A DNA stretch of 64,000 bases from Flavobacterium glycines (lineage in GTDB: Bacteria; Bacteroidota; Bacteroidia; Flavobacteriales; Flavobacteriaceae), in NCBI RefSeq assembly GCF_900100165.1, contig NZ_FNEO01000002.1, forward strand, positions 186,001 through 250,000, read 5' to 3'. Both the position numbers and the translations under genes were made by a program. Below are positions 8,256-18,458 of the stretch, piece after piece. The notes under the pieces were generated by a model. The model was not told where the DNA came from. It ran no database searches and worked only from the letters and a program-made list of their open reading frames with translations. Positions within the stretch are counted from its first letter, which is position 1. Each line of letters starts with the position of its first letter.

Positions 8256-8747
8256 GTGAATAAAAAAACAAAGCACTTAATAAATTCAATTCTATTCGGA
8301 ACAACTTCAATCATATATTTCTTTTTAGCATATATTGGATTTAGCAAACAAAACATCGACCTTTCTAAATACCGACAATATGAAAATATAATAATTGATA
8401 AAGGAATTGATATTCATTACAGCAGCAAAGGACATGAATCTGATGTGTTTTATATCTCATTAAAAGGACTTGATGAAGATTTGGGAATTTATAGAATGTC
8501 AAAAAACTACACTGATTTATTAGAACAATTAAATATTGGCGACAAAGTAACAGTATACTACAGACCTTCAAAAAACAAAGAAAACATCAATATTGATCTA
8601 ATACAAGTTGAGAAAAACAATAAAATAATAATTGATAAAAACGAATACGAAAAAAAAGAAAGCTCTTTAATTTACATTGGAATTGTAGCAGGTTTAGGCA
8701 CTTTATTAATGGCTTATAGGTATTACAAATTTGGGAGTATATTTTAA
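8256..8747 (+). CDS. Two-TM DUF3592-like hypothetical protein
   Basis: This 163-aa protein has one N-terminal membrane helix (residues 8-30), an extracytoplasmic domain of about 100 residues and a second helix near residues 139-158. The sequence DKVTVYYRPSKNKENINID resembles the V-Y-x-P region of DUF3592-type proteins. The start codon is GTG; no ATG is close. It begins 29 bp after the carboxylase stop, so it may be cotranscribed. Function unknown. Confidence 0.55.
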   Translation: MNKKTKHLINSILFGTTSIIYFFLAYIGFSKQNIDLSKYRQYENIIIDKGIDIHYSSKGHESDVFYISLKGLDEDLGIYRMSKNYTDLLEQLNIGDKVTVYYRPSKNKENINIDLIQVEKNNKIIIDKNEYEKKESSLIYIGIVAGLGTLLMAYRYYKFGSIF

Positions 8748-8810
8748 ATTTAAGTTGCTGGTTAATTAGTTACATTCAGAAATAAACTAACCTTTGAAAA
8801 TAAACAATAA

Positions 8811-8850
8811 AAAAATGACCGATTATGATATTCTCCATCGGTCATTTTTA
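8811..8850. terminator. Bidirectional terminator between DUF3592-like gene and maeB
   Basis: Perfect stem AAAAATGACCGAT / ATCGGTCATTTTT with A and T tracts on both sides. It serves the two convergent genes. Confidence 0.85.
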
Positions 8851-8876
8851 TTTATTCTTAAATAAGAACAAATTAA

Positions 8877-11168
8877 TTACTCATCTTTACTTTTTTTTCT
8901 TTTTTCACGTTCCTGAGCATCAACAACAGCTACAGCGGTCATGTTTACAATTTCATTGACACTTGCGCCTAATTGAAGAATATGAACGGACTCACTTAAC
9001 CCCATCATAATAGGTCCAATAGATTCCGACTTATTCAATTCCTTCATTAGTTTATAAGTGATATTGGCTGATTCCAGATTTGGAAAAACAAGTGTATTTA
9101 CTTTTTTACCTGCTAATTTTGAAAACGGAAAAGTCTTTTCTAATAATTCGGTATTCAAAGCAAAATCGGTTTGAATATCTCCATCAACAACTAATTCAGG
9201 ATTATTTTCATGCAAAATACTTACCGCTTTTCGCACTTTTGCAGAATTAGCATGGGTTGATGAACCAAAATTAGAATAGGAAAGCATCGCAATAACAGAA
9301 TCGAAACCAAAAGTAGTAGCTACATTGGCCGTCATTTGGGCAATATCAGCTAATTCCTCTGATGTTGGGTCTATATTGATTGCGGTATCAGCTAAAAACA
9401 TTGGCCCTCTTTCAGTTGCCAAAATATTAACTGTAGCCGCTTTTTTCACATTAGGAGCTTTCCCAATCACTTCAAAAATAGGCTTCACCACCGTTGGATA
9501 AGCTCTGGTATAACCCGAAATCATTCCATCGGCATCTCCTTCCAAAACCATCATCGCTCCATAATAGTTACGCTCTCTCATTTTTGATTGCGAACTGTAT
9601 AATGTGGCTCCGCTTCTTTTTCTTTTATTCCAATATTTCGCTGCGTATTGCTCTCTTTTTTCCTTAGATGAAGCATCTTTAGAATCAATAATCAAAACAT
9701 CGGCATTAAAATCCAACTCTTTTTTAAGTTCCAAAATAGTTTCTTTATTACCCAATAAAATAGGCTGGGCAATTCCTTCTTCATAAACAATTTGGGCTGC
9801 TTTTAAAACATCAAATTGATCTGCTTCGGCAAAGACAATCTTTTTAGGATTCGTTTTTGCTCTGCTGTGAAGCATTCGAACCACTTTATTATCATTACCG
9901 GAACGCAGTAATAATTCTTCTTTATAATTGTCCCAATCTTCAATAGCAATTCGGGCAACCCCGCTATCCATTGCTGCTTTGGCAACAGCTGGTGGAATCG
10001 AATAAATCAATCTTGGGTCAAAAGGTTTTGGGATAATATAATCACGACCAAAAGCCAAACGCGTTTCACCATAAGCAATATTTACCTGCTCAGGAACGGA
10101 TTCTTTTGCCAATTCAGCCAAAGCCGTAACGGCAGCCATTTTCATTTCTTCATTAATCTTTGTTGCTCTGACATCCAATGCTCCTCTGAAAATATATGGG
10201 AATCCCAATACATTATTCACCTGGTTAGGATGATCTGAACGTCCTGTAGCCATGATGATATCCTTTCTTGTCTGCACCGCTAAATCATAAGCAATCTCAG
10301 GATCGGGATTTGCCATTGCAAAAACAATCGGGTCTTTTGCCATCGTAAGCAACATTTCCGGATTAACAACATCGGCAATAGATAAACCAATGAAAACATC
10401 GGCATCAACCATCGCTTCTTCCAGAGTATCAATCTTTCTGTCGGAAGCAAATTCTAGTTTCTCAGCAGATAAATTTTCTCTGTCCGTTCTGATTACACCT
10501 TTACTGTCGAGCATCACAATGTTTTCGGCTTTGGCTCCAAAAGCCTTATACAATTTCGTACAGGAAACAGCCGCAGCTCCCGCTCCGCTTACTACAATGC
10601 GTACTTCTTCTATTTTTTTATTGATCAGTTCCAAGGCGTTCAACAAGGCAGCAGCCGAAATAATTGCAGTTCCGTGTTGGTCGTCATGCATTACCGGAAT
10701 ATCCAATTCTTCTTTCAATCTTGTTTCGATTTCAAATGCCTCCGGCGCTTTGATATCTTCCAAATTAATTCCGCCAAAAGTAGGCGCCATAATTTTTACC
10801 GTCTCAATGAATTTATCCACATCTTTAGTATCCAATTCGATATCGATACTGTCAATGTCAGCAAAAATCTTAAACAATAACGACTTCCCTTCCATTACCG
10901 GTTTAGAAGCTTCGGGGCCTATATCTCCCAATCCTAAAACCGCAGTTCCGTTTGAGATTACGGCAACCAAATTTCCTTTAGCAGTATATTTATAGACATC
11001 ATTAACATCTTTTGCAATTTCTAAACAAGGCTCGGCAACTCCCGGAGAATACGCCAGTCCTAAATCACGTTGTGTAGCATAAGGTTTGGTAGGTACTATT
11101 TTTATTTTCCCGGGCTGTGGTTCAGCATGGTATAATAAAGCGTCTTTTTTCAATTTTTCTTTGCTCAT
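8877..11168 (-). CDS. maeB: MaeB, NADP-dependent malic enzyme with phosphotransacetylase-like domain
   Basis: This 763-aa hybrid malic enzyme converts malate to pyruvate with NADP+. The malic N-terminal and NAD-binding domains fill about residues 1-430, with the Rossmann motif SGAGAAAVSC near residue 195 and HDDQHGTAII near 161. The C-terminal third (about 440-763) is a phosphotransacetylase-like domain, which in MaeB proteins is usually regulatory, sensing acetyl-CoA, rather than catalytic. Next to pckA, it closes an anaplerotic/gluconeogenic pair that fits growth on C2/C4 products from aromatics. Separate transcription is likely, with a 131-bp spacer to pckA. Confidence 0.93.
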   Translation of the reverse strand: MSKEKLKKDALLYHAEPQPGKIKIVPTKPYATQRDLGLAYSPGVAEPCLEIAKDVNDVYKYTAKGNLVAVISNGTAVLGLGDIGPEASKPVMEGKSLLFKIFADIDSIDIELDTKDVDKFIETVKIMAPTFGGINLEDIKAPEAFEIETRLKEELDIPVMHDDQHGTAIISAAALLNALELINKKIEEVRIVVSGAGAAAVSCTKLYKAFGAKAENIVMLDSKGVIRTDRENLSAEKLEFASDRKIDTLEEAMVDADVFIGLSIADVVNPEMLLTMAKDPIVFAMANPDPEIAYDLAVQTRKDIIMATGRSDHPNQVNNVLGFPYIFRGALDVRATKINEEMKMAAVTALAELAKESVPEQVNIAYGETRLAFGRDYIIPKPFDPRLIYSIPPAVAKAAMDSGVARIAIEDWDNYKEELLLRSGNDNKVVRMLHSRAKTNPKKIVFAEADQFDVLKAAQIVYEEGIAQPILLGNKETILELKKELDFNADVLIIDSKDASSKEKREQYAAKYWNKRKRSGATLYSSQSKMRERNYYGAMMVLEGDADGMISGYTRAYPTVVKPIFEVIGKAPNVKKAATVNILATERGPMFLADTAINIDPTSEELADIAQMTANVATTFGFDSVIAMLSYSNFGSSTHANSAKVRKAVSILHENNPELVVDGDIQTDFALNTELLEKTFPFSKLAGKKVNTLVFPNLESANITYKLMKELNKSESIGPIMMGLSESVHILQLGASVNEIVNMTAVAVVDAQEREKRKKSKDE

Positions 11169-11299
11169 AAACTCAATTATAAAATTTAATAAATCGTAAT
11201 TCTAATTTGTTCTTTTGGTAGTGAAGTGATTATTAATCTGTATAAAAATAACTATTTTAAAAACGCCTCCAACATTAAAAAAATAGTTTATCTAAAATA

Positions 11300-12928
11300 T
11301 TACAATAATACCGTTTCTAGTGTTGGTCCTGAAGCAACCAAACGTTTTCCTTCCTCGGTATCTGTATAGCGTTCAAAATTTTCAATATAACGAGAAGCTA
11401 AATCTCTCGCTTTTACTTCCCACTCATTTACATCAGCATAGGTATCTCTTGGATCCAGGATTCCTTCACTCACATCGGTCAAGGAATTTGGTACCGTTAA
11501 ATTTAAAAAAGGAATTTTTGTAGTGGCTGCCTCTTCAATTTCACCGTTAATGATGGCATCAATAATAGCTCGGGTATTTTTAAGTGAAATTCTTTTTCCC
11601 GTTCCATTCCAACCTGTATTTACCAAATAGGCTTTGGCTCCATGCTCTTTCATTTTACTGATAAGCGTTTGAGAATATTTGGTAGGATGCAAAGTCAAAA
11701 ATGCTTCTCCAAAAGCGGGCGAAAACGACGGAACCGGTTCTGTAATTCCTCTTTCTGTCCCCGCTAATTTTGAAGTGTAACCGCATAAAAAATGGTATTG
11801 CGCCTGATCTTCGTCTAAAATTGAAACCGGAGGTAAAACTCCAAAAGCATCAGCCGACAGATAAATAATTTTATTGGCGTGTCCCGCTTTTGAAGGCAAA
11901 ACGATTTTATTGATTTGGTAAATTGGATAAGAAACTCTTGAATTTTCTGTTATCGAGTGATCGTAATAATCGACTTCGCCATATTCATTAACAATCACAT
12001 TTTCTAATAAGGCATCCCTTTTAATGGCTCTCCAAATATCAGGTTCGTTTTGTTCGCTTAAATCAATCACTTTAGCGTAACATCCGCCTTCATAATTGAA
12101 CACTCCATTTTCATCCCAACCGTGTTCATCGTCACCAATCAAATATCTTTTTGGATCAGCCGAAAGCGTAGTTTTTCCCGTTCCCGAAAGACCAAAGAAT
12201 AGTGCCACATCGCCTTTTTCACCTACATTAGCCGAACAATGCATCGATGCCAAACCTTTTAAGGGCAGATAATAATTCATCATCGCAAACATGCCTTTTT
12301 TCATTTCGCCACCATACCAGGTTCCTCCAATAATCTGAATCTTTTCGGTTAGATTGAACAACACAAAATTCTCGGAGTTTAAGCCCTGAGCTTCCCAGTT
12401 AGGATTCGTCACTTTAGAAGCATTCATCACCATAAAATCAGGTTCTCCAAAATTTTCCAGCTCATATACCGAAGGTCTGATAAACATATTGGTCACAAAA
12501 TGAGCCTGCCAGGCTACCTCCATCACAAAGCGAACTTTAAGACGTGTATCGGCATTGGCACCACAAAAAGCATCCACGACATATATTTTTTTAGAAGTCG
12601 AAAGTTGGTTCAAAACCAATCCTTTCAAATCATCCCAAACTTCTTTAGTGGTTGGAAAATTAACTTTATCATCCCAATAAATAGTGTCTTTCGTAACTTC
12701 ATCCAGCACGATATAACGATCTTTAGGAGAACGCCCTGTAAAAACTCCCGTCTTTACCGCCACAGCTCCCGTATCCGTTATCGCACCTTTTTCATATCCT
12801 TTACTGTCGTGTGAAATTTCGGCCTGGTATAACTCGTCATAAGATGGGTTATAGCATACTTCATAATCACCCGTAATTCCTAAATTGTGTAAATCCTGAA
12901 TAACTTTACTGTTTTTCATAGTATTCAT
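11300..12928 (-). CDS. pckA: PckA, ATP-dependent phosphoenolpyruvate carboxykinase
   Basis: PckA converts oxaloacetate and ATP to phosphoenolpyruvate, the entry step of gluconeogenesis. The P-loop is [14 protein letters not shown] near residue 245, followed by the family signature [20 protein letters not shown] with metal-binding acidic residues. An open frame reaches 12940 but begins with TTG. I prefer the ATG at 12928 (MNTMKN); the ATG at 12919 (MKNSKV) is also possible. Length is about 540 aa, normal for the ATP-type enzyme. The spacer upstream is A/T-rich with TATGTTTA as a near-consensus -7 box. Confidence 0.93.
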   Translation of the reverse strand: MNTMKNSKVIQDLHNLGITGDYEVCYNPSYDELYQAEISHDSKGYEKGAITDTGAVAVKTGVFTGRSPKDRYIVLDEVTKDTIYWDDKVNFPTTKEVWDDLKGLVLNQLSTSKKIYVVDAFCGANADTRLKVRFVMEVAWQAHFVTNMFIRPSVYELENFGEPDFMVMNASKVTNPNWEAQGLNSENFVLFNLTEKIQIIGGTWYGGEMKKGMFAMMNYYLPLKGLASMHCSANVGEKGDVALFFGLSGTGKTTLSADPKRYLIGDDEHGWDENGVFNYEGGCYAKVIDLSEQNEPDIWRAIKRDALLENVIVNEYGEVDYYDHSITENSRVSYPIYQINKIVLPSKAGHANKIIYLSADAFGVLPPVSILDEDQAQYHFLCGYTSKLAGTERGITEPVPSFSPAFGEAFLTLHPTKYSQTLISKMKEHGAKAYLVNTGWNGTGKRISLKNTRAIIDAIINGEIEEAATTKIPFLNLTVPNSLTDVSEGILDPRDTYADVNEWEVKARDLASRYIENFERYTDTEEGKRLVASGPTLETVLL

Positions 12929-12999
12929 TTTTAAAAACAATTATTTTATTGATTATAAACATATTAAAAACAATTATAAAACTATAAGCTTAAGTATTT

Positions 13000-13073
13000 T
13001 ATGCGATAAAATGAAGCAAAAAAAATCCTGTCTGCCATAGGCAGAAATCGAAAACCATATTTGATAAATTACT
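13000..13073. repeat. Degenerate relative of the palindromic intergenic repeat
   Basis: GCGATAAAATGAAGCAAAAAA and ATCGAAAACC...TTGATAAATT align in order with segments of the repeat at 32032-32167 (gcg..aataaaatgaagcaaaaaa, atcgagaacc, tgataaatt). The centre is replaced by a short TCTGCC/GGCAGA hairpin. Confidence 0.45.
13018..13045 (-). terminator. Probable terminator of the pca transcripts
   Basis: On the minus strand, TCTGCC-TAT-GGCAGA is followed within a few bases by a run of eight T. It lies 45 bp beyond the pcaF stop. Confidence 0.6.
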
Positions 13074-13089
13074 TTAACGGATTAATAAT

Positions 13090-14307
13090 CTACTTTACAT
13101 TTACATTTTCGATAATCACTGCATACCCCATTCCTACTCCAATACACATGGTACAAAGAGCGTATCTTTTATTTTGTTTTTGAAGTTCGATGGTAGCGGT
13201 TTGCAAAATTCGGGTTCCGGACATCCCCAGTGGATGCCCTAAAGCAATGGCTCCTCCATTTGGGTTGATTCTGGGATCATTATCTGCTAGACCTAAAGCT
13301 CTGGTACAAGCCAGCGATTGCGCCGCAAAAGCTTCATTTAATTCTATAATATCGATATCTGCCAATGTCAATCCTGCTTTTTCAAGTGCTTTTTGAGTTG
13401 CTCCCACAGGACCAATTCCCATAATTCTGGGTTCCACTCCCACTATTGCCGAAGCTACGATTCTGGCTTTTGGTGTTAAATTGTATTTCTTAATTGCCTT
13501 TTCAGAAGCCAAAAGCATCGCCGCCGAACCATCGTTCAAGCCCGAAGCATTTCCTGCGGTAACCGTTCCGTTTTCTTTTTTAAAAACAGCTCTGAGCGCA
13601 GCTAATTTTTCTAAAGTGGTATTTCCTTTTACAAATTCGTCTTTATCGAATACTGTAACAGTTCCTTTTTTATCTGTAAATTCTATAGGAACAATTTCTT
13701 CAGCCAATCGCCAGTTTTGTTGGGCTGCAAAAGCTTTTTGTTGGGAATTGTATGCAAATAAATCCTGATCTTCACGACTTATATTGTACATTTCAACCAA
13801 ATTTTCGGCGGTAACTCCCATTGCATCGGTTCCATACATTGCCTGCATTTTCGGATTTACGAAACGCCATCCAAAACTGGAATCAAACATTTGGGCGTCA
13901 TTCCCAAAAGGCTTTGACGTTTTTGAAATTACCCAGGGACTGCGGGTCATGTGTTCCATTCCACCGGCAATCATAATTTCGGCATCGCCCACCTGAATAC
14001 TTCTCGAAGCATCAATAACGGCCGACATTCCCGAAGCACAAAGACGGTTGACCGTTTGAGCAGGAACCGTAAAAGGCAATCCAGCCAATAACGACGCCAT
14101 TCTTGCTACATTTCTATTATCTTCCCCAGCCTGATTATGATTCCCCAGAATTACCTCATCAATCATTTCAACAGGGATATTGGGATTTCTTTTTACCAAT
14201 TCTTTAATGGTCAAAGCCGCCAAATCATCAGCTCTCAAAGTGGATAAACTTCCTCCAAAACTCCCTATTGGCGTTCGGATTGCATCTATAATATAGGAAT
14301 GGTTCAT
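13090..14307 (-). CDS. pcaF: PcaF-type thiolase (beta-ketoadipyl-CoA / acetyl-CoA acetyltransferase)
   Basis: PcaF cleaves beta-ketoadipyl-CoA with CoA into acetyl-CoA and succinyl-CoA, the last step of the beta-ketoadipate pathway. The 405-aa protein has the thiolase nucleophile Cys90 in VNRLCASGMSAV, the active-site His in GGAIALGHPLGMSGTR near residue 360, and the second Cys in LCTMCIGVGMGYA near 391. It is the last gene of the pca run and lies after the CoA-transferase fusion. Uniquely in the pca cluster, its upstream region holds the 64-bp repeat promoter module shared with the glycoside island. A general acetoacetyl-CoA thiolase is the alternative. Confidence 0.86.
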   Translation of the reverse strand: MNHSYIIDAIRTPIGSFGGSLSTLRADDLAALTIKELVKRNPNIPVEMIDEVILGNHNQAGEDNRNVARMASLLAGLPFTVPAQTVNRLCASGMSAVIDASRSIQVGDAEIMIAGGMEHMTRSPWVISKTSKPFGNDAQMFDSSFGWRFVNPKMQAMYGTDAMGVTAENLVEMYNISREDQDLFAYNSQQKAFAAQQNWRLAEEIVPIEFTDKKGTVTVFDKDEFVKGNTTLEKLAALRAVFKKENGTVTAGNASGLNDGSAAMLLASEKAIKKYNLTPKARIVASAIVGVEPRIMGIGPVGATQKALEKAGLTLADIDIIELNEAFAAQSLACTRALGLADNDPRINPNGGAIALGHPLGMSGTRILQTATIELQKQNKRYALCTMCIGVGMGYAVIIENVNVK

Positions 14308-14410
14308 GTCTTTATAATTTATTTTAAATCTGAGTAACTATCAAAAAACTCAGAGGGAGTGTATTTTGTGTGAATGAAGTAACTTCATCACTATTCAAAT
14401 GAATACTATA

Positions 14411-14474
14411 CAAAGGTAAATTTTAGTCCCGTATCAGGATATTCAAAAAAGAGGCTTTACTATTCAAAATAACG
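14411..14474 (-). promoter_or_regulatory. Island promoter module f, before pcaF
   Basis: On the minus strand, TTTTGAAT (14462-14469), then TTTTGAAT exactly 21 bp on (14441-14448), then TACCTTTG (14411-14418) starting 30 bp after that. The -7 box matches TAnnTTTG exactly. The same three-part spacing occurs at five other promoters in the window. The leader to the pcaF start is about 100 nt. Confidence 0.75.
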
Positions 14475-14523
14475 CATCCTCAATTTATTTTAAGTCAAAA
14501 AATCGTTTGAAACCAAGTTGCAG

Positions 14524-15870
14524 TTAATCTAAATCAACACTGAACTGTGCCGTTGTTTTTAATTTTATTTCTTCTAATGAACTTCCCGGCATAATTTCGA
14601 TTAAAGTTAACTGACCTTCGTTAAACGAAAAAACAGCCAAATCAGTAATAACCAAATCTACCACAGCTGAAGCCGTAAGCGGTAAAATACATTTTGGGAC
14701 AATTTTAGAAGAACCGTCGGGGTTGGTATGTGTCATGGTTATGATTAAACGCTTTGCTCCTTTAGCCAAATCCATGGCTCCACCTACACCTAAAAGCGGT
14801 TTTCCCGGAACAGCCCAGTTAGCTAAATTCCCAAATTCATCCACTTCCAATCCGCCCATAATAGCAGTATCAACATGACCTCCGCGAATCATCGCAAAAG
14901 AATCAGAGCTGTCAAAATAACTGCTTCCTTTAAGAGCGGTCACGGGAATTTTTCCCGCATTCACCGGGTAATCCATTGCTCCGCCTCCATCACTTGGCAC
15001 CGGACCTACGCCTAACATTCCGTTTTCGGTATGCAGGATAATTCCATGTTCGTCAGTAATTAAATCAGCTACCAAAGTTGGAATTCCGATTCCCAAGTTT
15101 ACGACATCCCCTTTTTTCAACTCTGCCAAAGCACGCTTCGCCATATTCATACGGCTTTCGTCCACTTTTTTAGAAGTCGAAACCGAAGCCGAACTCCCTA
15201 AATCTTCCAATGTAATTTTGGCTTCCACCAAATAATCCACAAAACAACCCGGAGTATGAACAAATTCAGGAGCAATTTCGCCCACAGCAACAATCTCTTC
15301 CACTTCGGCAATCACCAAATCGGCAGCAGTTGCCATCGCTTTATTGAAATTATTTTCGGTCATTCGGTATTGCAAATTCCCCGCTGTATCGGCTCTCCAG
15401 GCACGAATAAAAGCTACATTCCCGCGAATCCCTTTAACAAAAACCTGTTCTTCACCATCAATAATTTTGGTTTCCCTGCCATCAGCAATCAAAGTTCCTG
15501 CGGATGTAGGCGTATAAAAACCGCCTATTCCGGCACCTCCGGCTCTAATGGCTTCGGCAAGAGTTCCCTGTGGTAACAATTCATAATCAACTTCGCCCAT
15601 TTGTGCCGCTTTTACCGCATCAGGATTGGATGTAAAAAACGAACCAATCATTTTTTTCAACTGACCATTTCGTAACAATCTTCCTCCGCCAATTCCGGCT
15701 TCACCTGTATTGTTTCCGATAAAAGTGAGTTCTTTTGTTCCAATTTCTGCCAAAGCATGCATCAGATGAACCGGATTTCCGGTCATTCCAAAACCTCCCT
15801 GAAGCAAAATATCTCCATCCTTAACCATGCTGGCTGCTGTATGTAAATCTATTATAGGCACTTGTTTCAT
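14524..15870 (-). CDS. pcaIJ: PcaI-PcaJ fusion, 3-oxoadipate CoA-transferase
   Basis: This enzyme transfers CoA from succinyl-CoA to beta-ketoadipate. The 448-aa protein joins the alpha subunit (about 1-225, with [12 protein letters not shown] and [16 protein letters not shown]) to the beta subunit (about 230-448, starting at [21 protein letters not shown]). The catalytic Glu of the beta half is in [13 protein letters not shown]. The subunits are separate genes in most Pseudomonadota; the fusion is seamless here with no frameshift. Acetoacetate CoA-transferase activity cannot be ruled out, but the pca context decides the call. Confidence 0.86.
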   Translation of the reverse strand: MKQVPIIDLHTAASMVKDGDILLQGGFGMTGNPVHLMHALAEIGTKELTFIGNNTGEAGIGGGRLLRNGQLKKMIGSFFTSNPDAVKAAQMGEVDYELLPQGTLAEAIRAGGAGIGGFYTPTSAGTLIADGRETKIIDGEEQVFVKGIRGNVAFIRAWRADTAGNLQYRMTENNFNKAMATAADLVIAEVEEIVAVGEIAPEFVHTPGCFVDYLVEAKITLEDLGSSASVSTSKKVDESRMNMAKRALAELKKGDVVNLGIGIPTLVADLITDEHGIILHTENGMLGVGPVPSDGGGAMDYPVNAGKIPVTALKGSSYFDSSDSFAMIRGGHVDTAIMGGLEVDEFGNLANWAVPGKPLLGVGGAMDLAKGAKRLIITMTHTNPDGSSKIVPKCILPLTASAVVDLVITDLAVFSFNEGQLTLIEIMPGSSLEEIKLKTTAQFSVDLD

Positions 15871-15898
15871 TTTTTTTTATTCTAAATATTATTATAAA

Positions 15899-16112
15899 TA
15901 CCCATTAGGTATAATTAGTTTTTACGAATTTTCTTTTTTGCTTGATCAAAAAAGAAACAAAAAAATCAAGTCTGCACTTCCTCGTCGGTCAAATTAGTTT
16001 TCGAATACTAAAAGAAAAGAACTCGCTGCGCTCAAACAGCTTTTCTTTTTACGTATTCTTCAAACATTTGACACTCGACTGCGGAAGCTAAGGACAATTA
16101 TCAAACTCAACG
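15899..16112. repeat. Intergenic palindromic repeat element between pobA and pcaIJ
   Basis: It begins with a CCATTAGGTATAATTAG segment like the edge of the repeats at 30093 and 32019. It contains TTGATCAA flanked by A/T runs and an imperfect palindrome over about 15989-16070 (GAATAC...AAAGAAAAG / CTTTTCTTTTT...GTATTC). The pattern looks like a flavobacterial dispersed repeat, and it splits the otherwise tight pca gene run. The assignment as a genome-wide repeat is from general knowledge of such spacers. Confidence 0.5.
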
Positions 16113-16127
16113 ATTACATTTATTTTT

Positions 16128-17306
16128 CTATTCAAAAGCTTCAAATGGCATTCCCACATAATTTTCGGCAACGGTTTTCTGATAGGCTTCGGACATTCTC
16201 AAATAATCAAATTTTGATTTTTGAAGCCTGCTTTCAAAAGTTCCTTCTTCTGATTGTTTGTGGCACAAATAGGTCATGAAGTTTGAAAAATCCAGTGAAC
16301 GCCAAACTCTCGCTAAACATTTTTGGGTATAATTATTCAAATTATCTTCATTCCCTGTTTGGTAAAATGAGATTAATGCTTTCGCCAAATTATTAATATC
16401 GGCAATAGCCTGATTCAATCCTTTAGCACCTGTAGGCGGTACAATATGAGCTGAATCTCCAGCTAAAAACAGGCGGCCAAACTGCATATTATCAATCATA
16501 AAACTGCGCATTGGCGTAATGCTTTTTTCGAAAATATCACCACGATTTAATGCAATTCCCAAACGTTTTTCCAGTTGATCCCAAATCTTCTCATCCGACC
16601 AATTTTCTACAGCATCATTATTATCAACCTGTAAATACAAACGGGAAACTACCGGAGAACGCAAACTGGCCAATGCAAAACCCTCTTTGTGATAGGCGTA
16701 AATCAGTTCATCATAAGTTGGAGCCGCATGAGCCAAAATACCCAGCCAACTAAAAGGATATTCAATTTTGTATTCTTTATAGGAATCCTTTGGTAGAGTT
16801 TTACGAGCAATACCGTGAAAACCATCACAACCACCTACAAAATCACAGCTGATGCTTTTCTTTTCGCCATTTTGTGTAAAATGAATAATCGGTTTTTTGG
16901 TTTCTACTCCCTCAATTTCAGTCGCATCAGCTTCAAACAAAACAGGAATTCCACGTTCTTCACAAGATTGAATTAAATCCTTTACCACTTCCTGTTGAGC
17001 GTAAATAGTTACCTGTCTTTTGGTATGTTTTTCAAAATCGATATGCTGGCTCACCCCATTAAAATTAATGTAGCATCCATGATGCACCAATCCTTCTTTA
17101 TGCAATCTTTCGGAAACACCTAAACTATCAAAAACTTCTACTGTATTGTGTTCCAAAAGTCCTGCGCGAACACGATTTTCAACATAATCACGAGAGCGAT
17201 TTTCAATAATTATTGACTTTATTCCTTGTTTTTCAAGCATCAATGCCAATGTAAGTCCCGATGGACCCGCACCTATAATTCCTACCTGAGTCTCTAAATT
17301 TTTCAT
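16128..17306 (-). CDS. pobA: PobA, 4-hydroxybenzoate 3-monooxygenase
   Basis: PobA is the FAD/NADPH hydroxylase that turns 4-hydroxybenzoate into protocatechuate. The 392-aa length matches the family (about 394). The FAD motif GAGPSGL is at residues 12-18, the class A monooxygenase DG motif is at GGCDGFHG near residue 160, and the GD motif is GDSAHIVPPTGAKGLN near 285. It starts four bases after the pcaDC stop, so it is in the same operon and makes the feed from 4-hydroxybenzoate explicit. Confidence 0.93.
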   Translation of the reverse strand: MKNLETQVGIIGAGPSGLTLALMLEKQGIKSIIIENRSRDYVENRVRAGLLEHNTVEVFDSLGVSERLHKEGLVHHGCYINFNGVSQHIDFEKHTKRQVTIYAQQEVVKDLIQSCEERGIPVLFEADATEIEGVETKKPIIHFTQNGEKKSISCDFVGGCDGFHGIARKTLPKDSYKEYKIEYPFSWLGILAHAAPTYDELIYAYHKEGFALASLRSPVVSRLYLQVDNNDAVENWSDEKIWDQLEKRLGIALNRGDIFEKSITPMRSFMIDNMQFGRLFLAGDSAHIVPPTGAKGLNQAIADINNLAKALISFYQTGNEDNLNNYTQKCLARVWRSLDFSNFMTYLCHKQSEEGTFESRLQKSKFDYLRMSEAYQKTVAENYVGMPFEAFE

Positions 17307-17310
17307 CTCT

Positions 17311-18438
17311 CTAACTAATTTTTAAATCTTTAAATACTTCTTCCGCTGTATGAATAGCATCATTAGCAGCCGGCAATCCGCAATACAAGCCCGATTGCAT
17401 GATTACTTCCTTAATTTCATTTTTTGTAACGCCATTGTTAAAAGCCGCTCTGATATGCATTTGTAATTCTGCTTTTCGATTCAAAGCAATCAACATCGCA
17501 ATGGTAATCAGGCTTCGATTGTGTTTGGACAATCCTGGTCTGGTCCAGATTTCACCCCAGGCATAATTCGAAATGAAATTTTGAAATTCACCATTAAATT
17601 CGTTGATATTATTAGTGGCTCTGTCAACATGCGCATCCCCTAAAACGGTTCTTCTGACGTGCATTCCTTTGTCGAAAGTCGTTTCTCCAACAATAAACTG
17701 AATCAAAAGCAAAGCAAATTGCTCCGGTAATTCCGTAGCCGATAAATGTCGGGCAGGAAGAATACTCAGCGTCGCATCAGGAATTTGTTTTACTAAAAAC
17801 TCTGCGTGTTCAATATTAGTCACTGTATCTTCATCACCCGTAATCACAAGGATTTTAGAAGTAATTTTATGTAAATCCGCTCTAAAATCGGCATCTCTAA
17901 CGGCGGCACAGCAATTAGCATATCCCAAAACATCAGTATTTAAAAACATTGCCTTAGTTTCGGAAACACGTTTTGGATTCTTGGCATGAAAGCCTTTTGT
18001 AAACCATCGTTCCATAGTGGCAGCAACAATGGCTTCTAATCCTGATTTATTGATAATTTCAATGCGGGAATTCCAGGCTTCAGCGTCACCAATTTTTGCC
18101 GCTGTATTGGCTATTATTATTTTCGAAAATCGATCCGGATGATGAATCCCTAACCACTGTCCAATCAAACCTCCCATCGAAAGTCCGCAGAAATAAGCTT
18201 TTTCAATTTTCAATTCATCCAATAAATCAATCACATCCTGCCCTAACAATGCAATGGTGTAAGGTTCTGTGGTAATTTCGCTTCCTCCATGACCGCGGCT
18301 ATCGTATTGCAAAACCTGAAAATAAGGCAGCAAAAAAGGAATAAGTTCATCCCACATACTGTTATCAGCACCTAAAGAATTAGAAAAAACTAAAACCGGA
18401 CTGTTGGGAGTTCCTGATATTTTATAATTTGTCTTCAT
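17311..18438 (-). CDS. pcaL: PcaD-PcaC fusion (enol-lactone hydrolase plus carboxymuconolactone decarboxylase)
   Basis: This bifunctional protein (375 aa) performs the two steps from carboxymuconolactone to beta-ketoadipate. Residues about 1-250 are an alpha/beta hydrolase with nucleophile elbow GLSMGG near residue 97, catalytic Asp in VITGDEDTVT, and His in ARHLSA. Residues about 255-375 are a carboxymuconolactone decarboxylase domain (RRTVLGDAHVDRA, and the SGLYCGLPAAND end). Such fusions are known as PcaL in some Actinobacteria and elsewhere. The next gene, pcaB, ends 20 bp upstream. Confidence 0.9.
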   Translation of the reverse strand: MKTNYKISGTPNSPVLVFSNSLGADNSMWDELIPFLLPYFQVLQYDSRGHGGSEITTEPYTIALLGQDVIDLLDELKIEKAYFCGLSMGGLIGQWLGIHHPDRFSKIIIANTAAKIGDAEAWNSRIEIINKSGLEAIVAATMERWFTKGFHAKNPKRVSETKAMFLNTDVLGYANCCAAVRDADFRADLHKITSKILVITGDEDTVTNIEHAEFLVKQIPDATLSILPARHLSATELPEQFALLLIQFIVGETTFDKGMHVRRTVLGDAHVDRATNNINEFNGEFQNFISNYAWGEIWTRPGLSKHNRSLITIAMLIALNRKAELQMHIRAAFNNGVTKNEIKEVIMQSGLYCGLPAANDAIHTAEEVFKDLKIS

Positions 18439-18458
18439 TATTTTTATAAAACAGCTGA

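Noticed and set aside
10390..10995. Long open frame on the plus strand inside maeB
   Set aside because: It is the antisense shadow of a well-conserved gene, Ser/Ala/Ile-rich with no recognisable domain.
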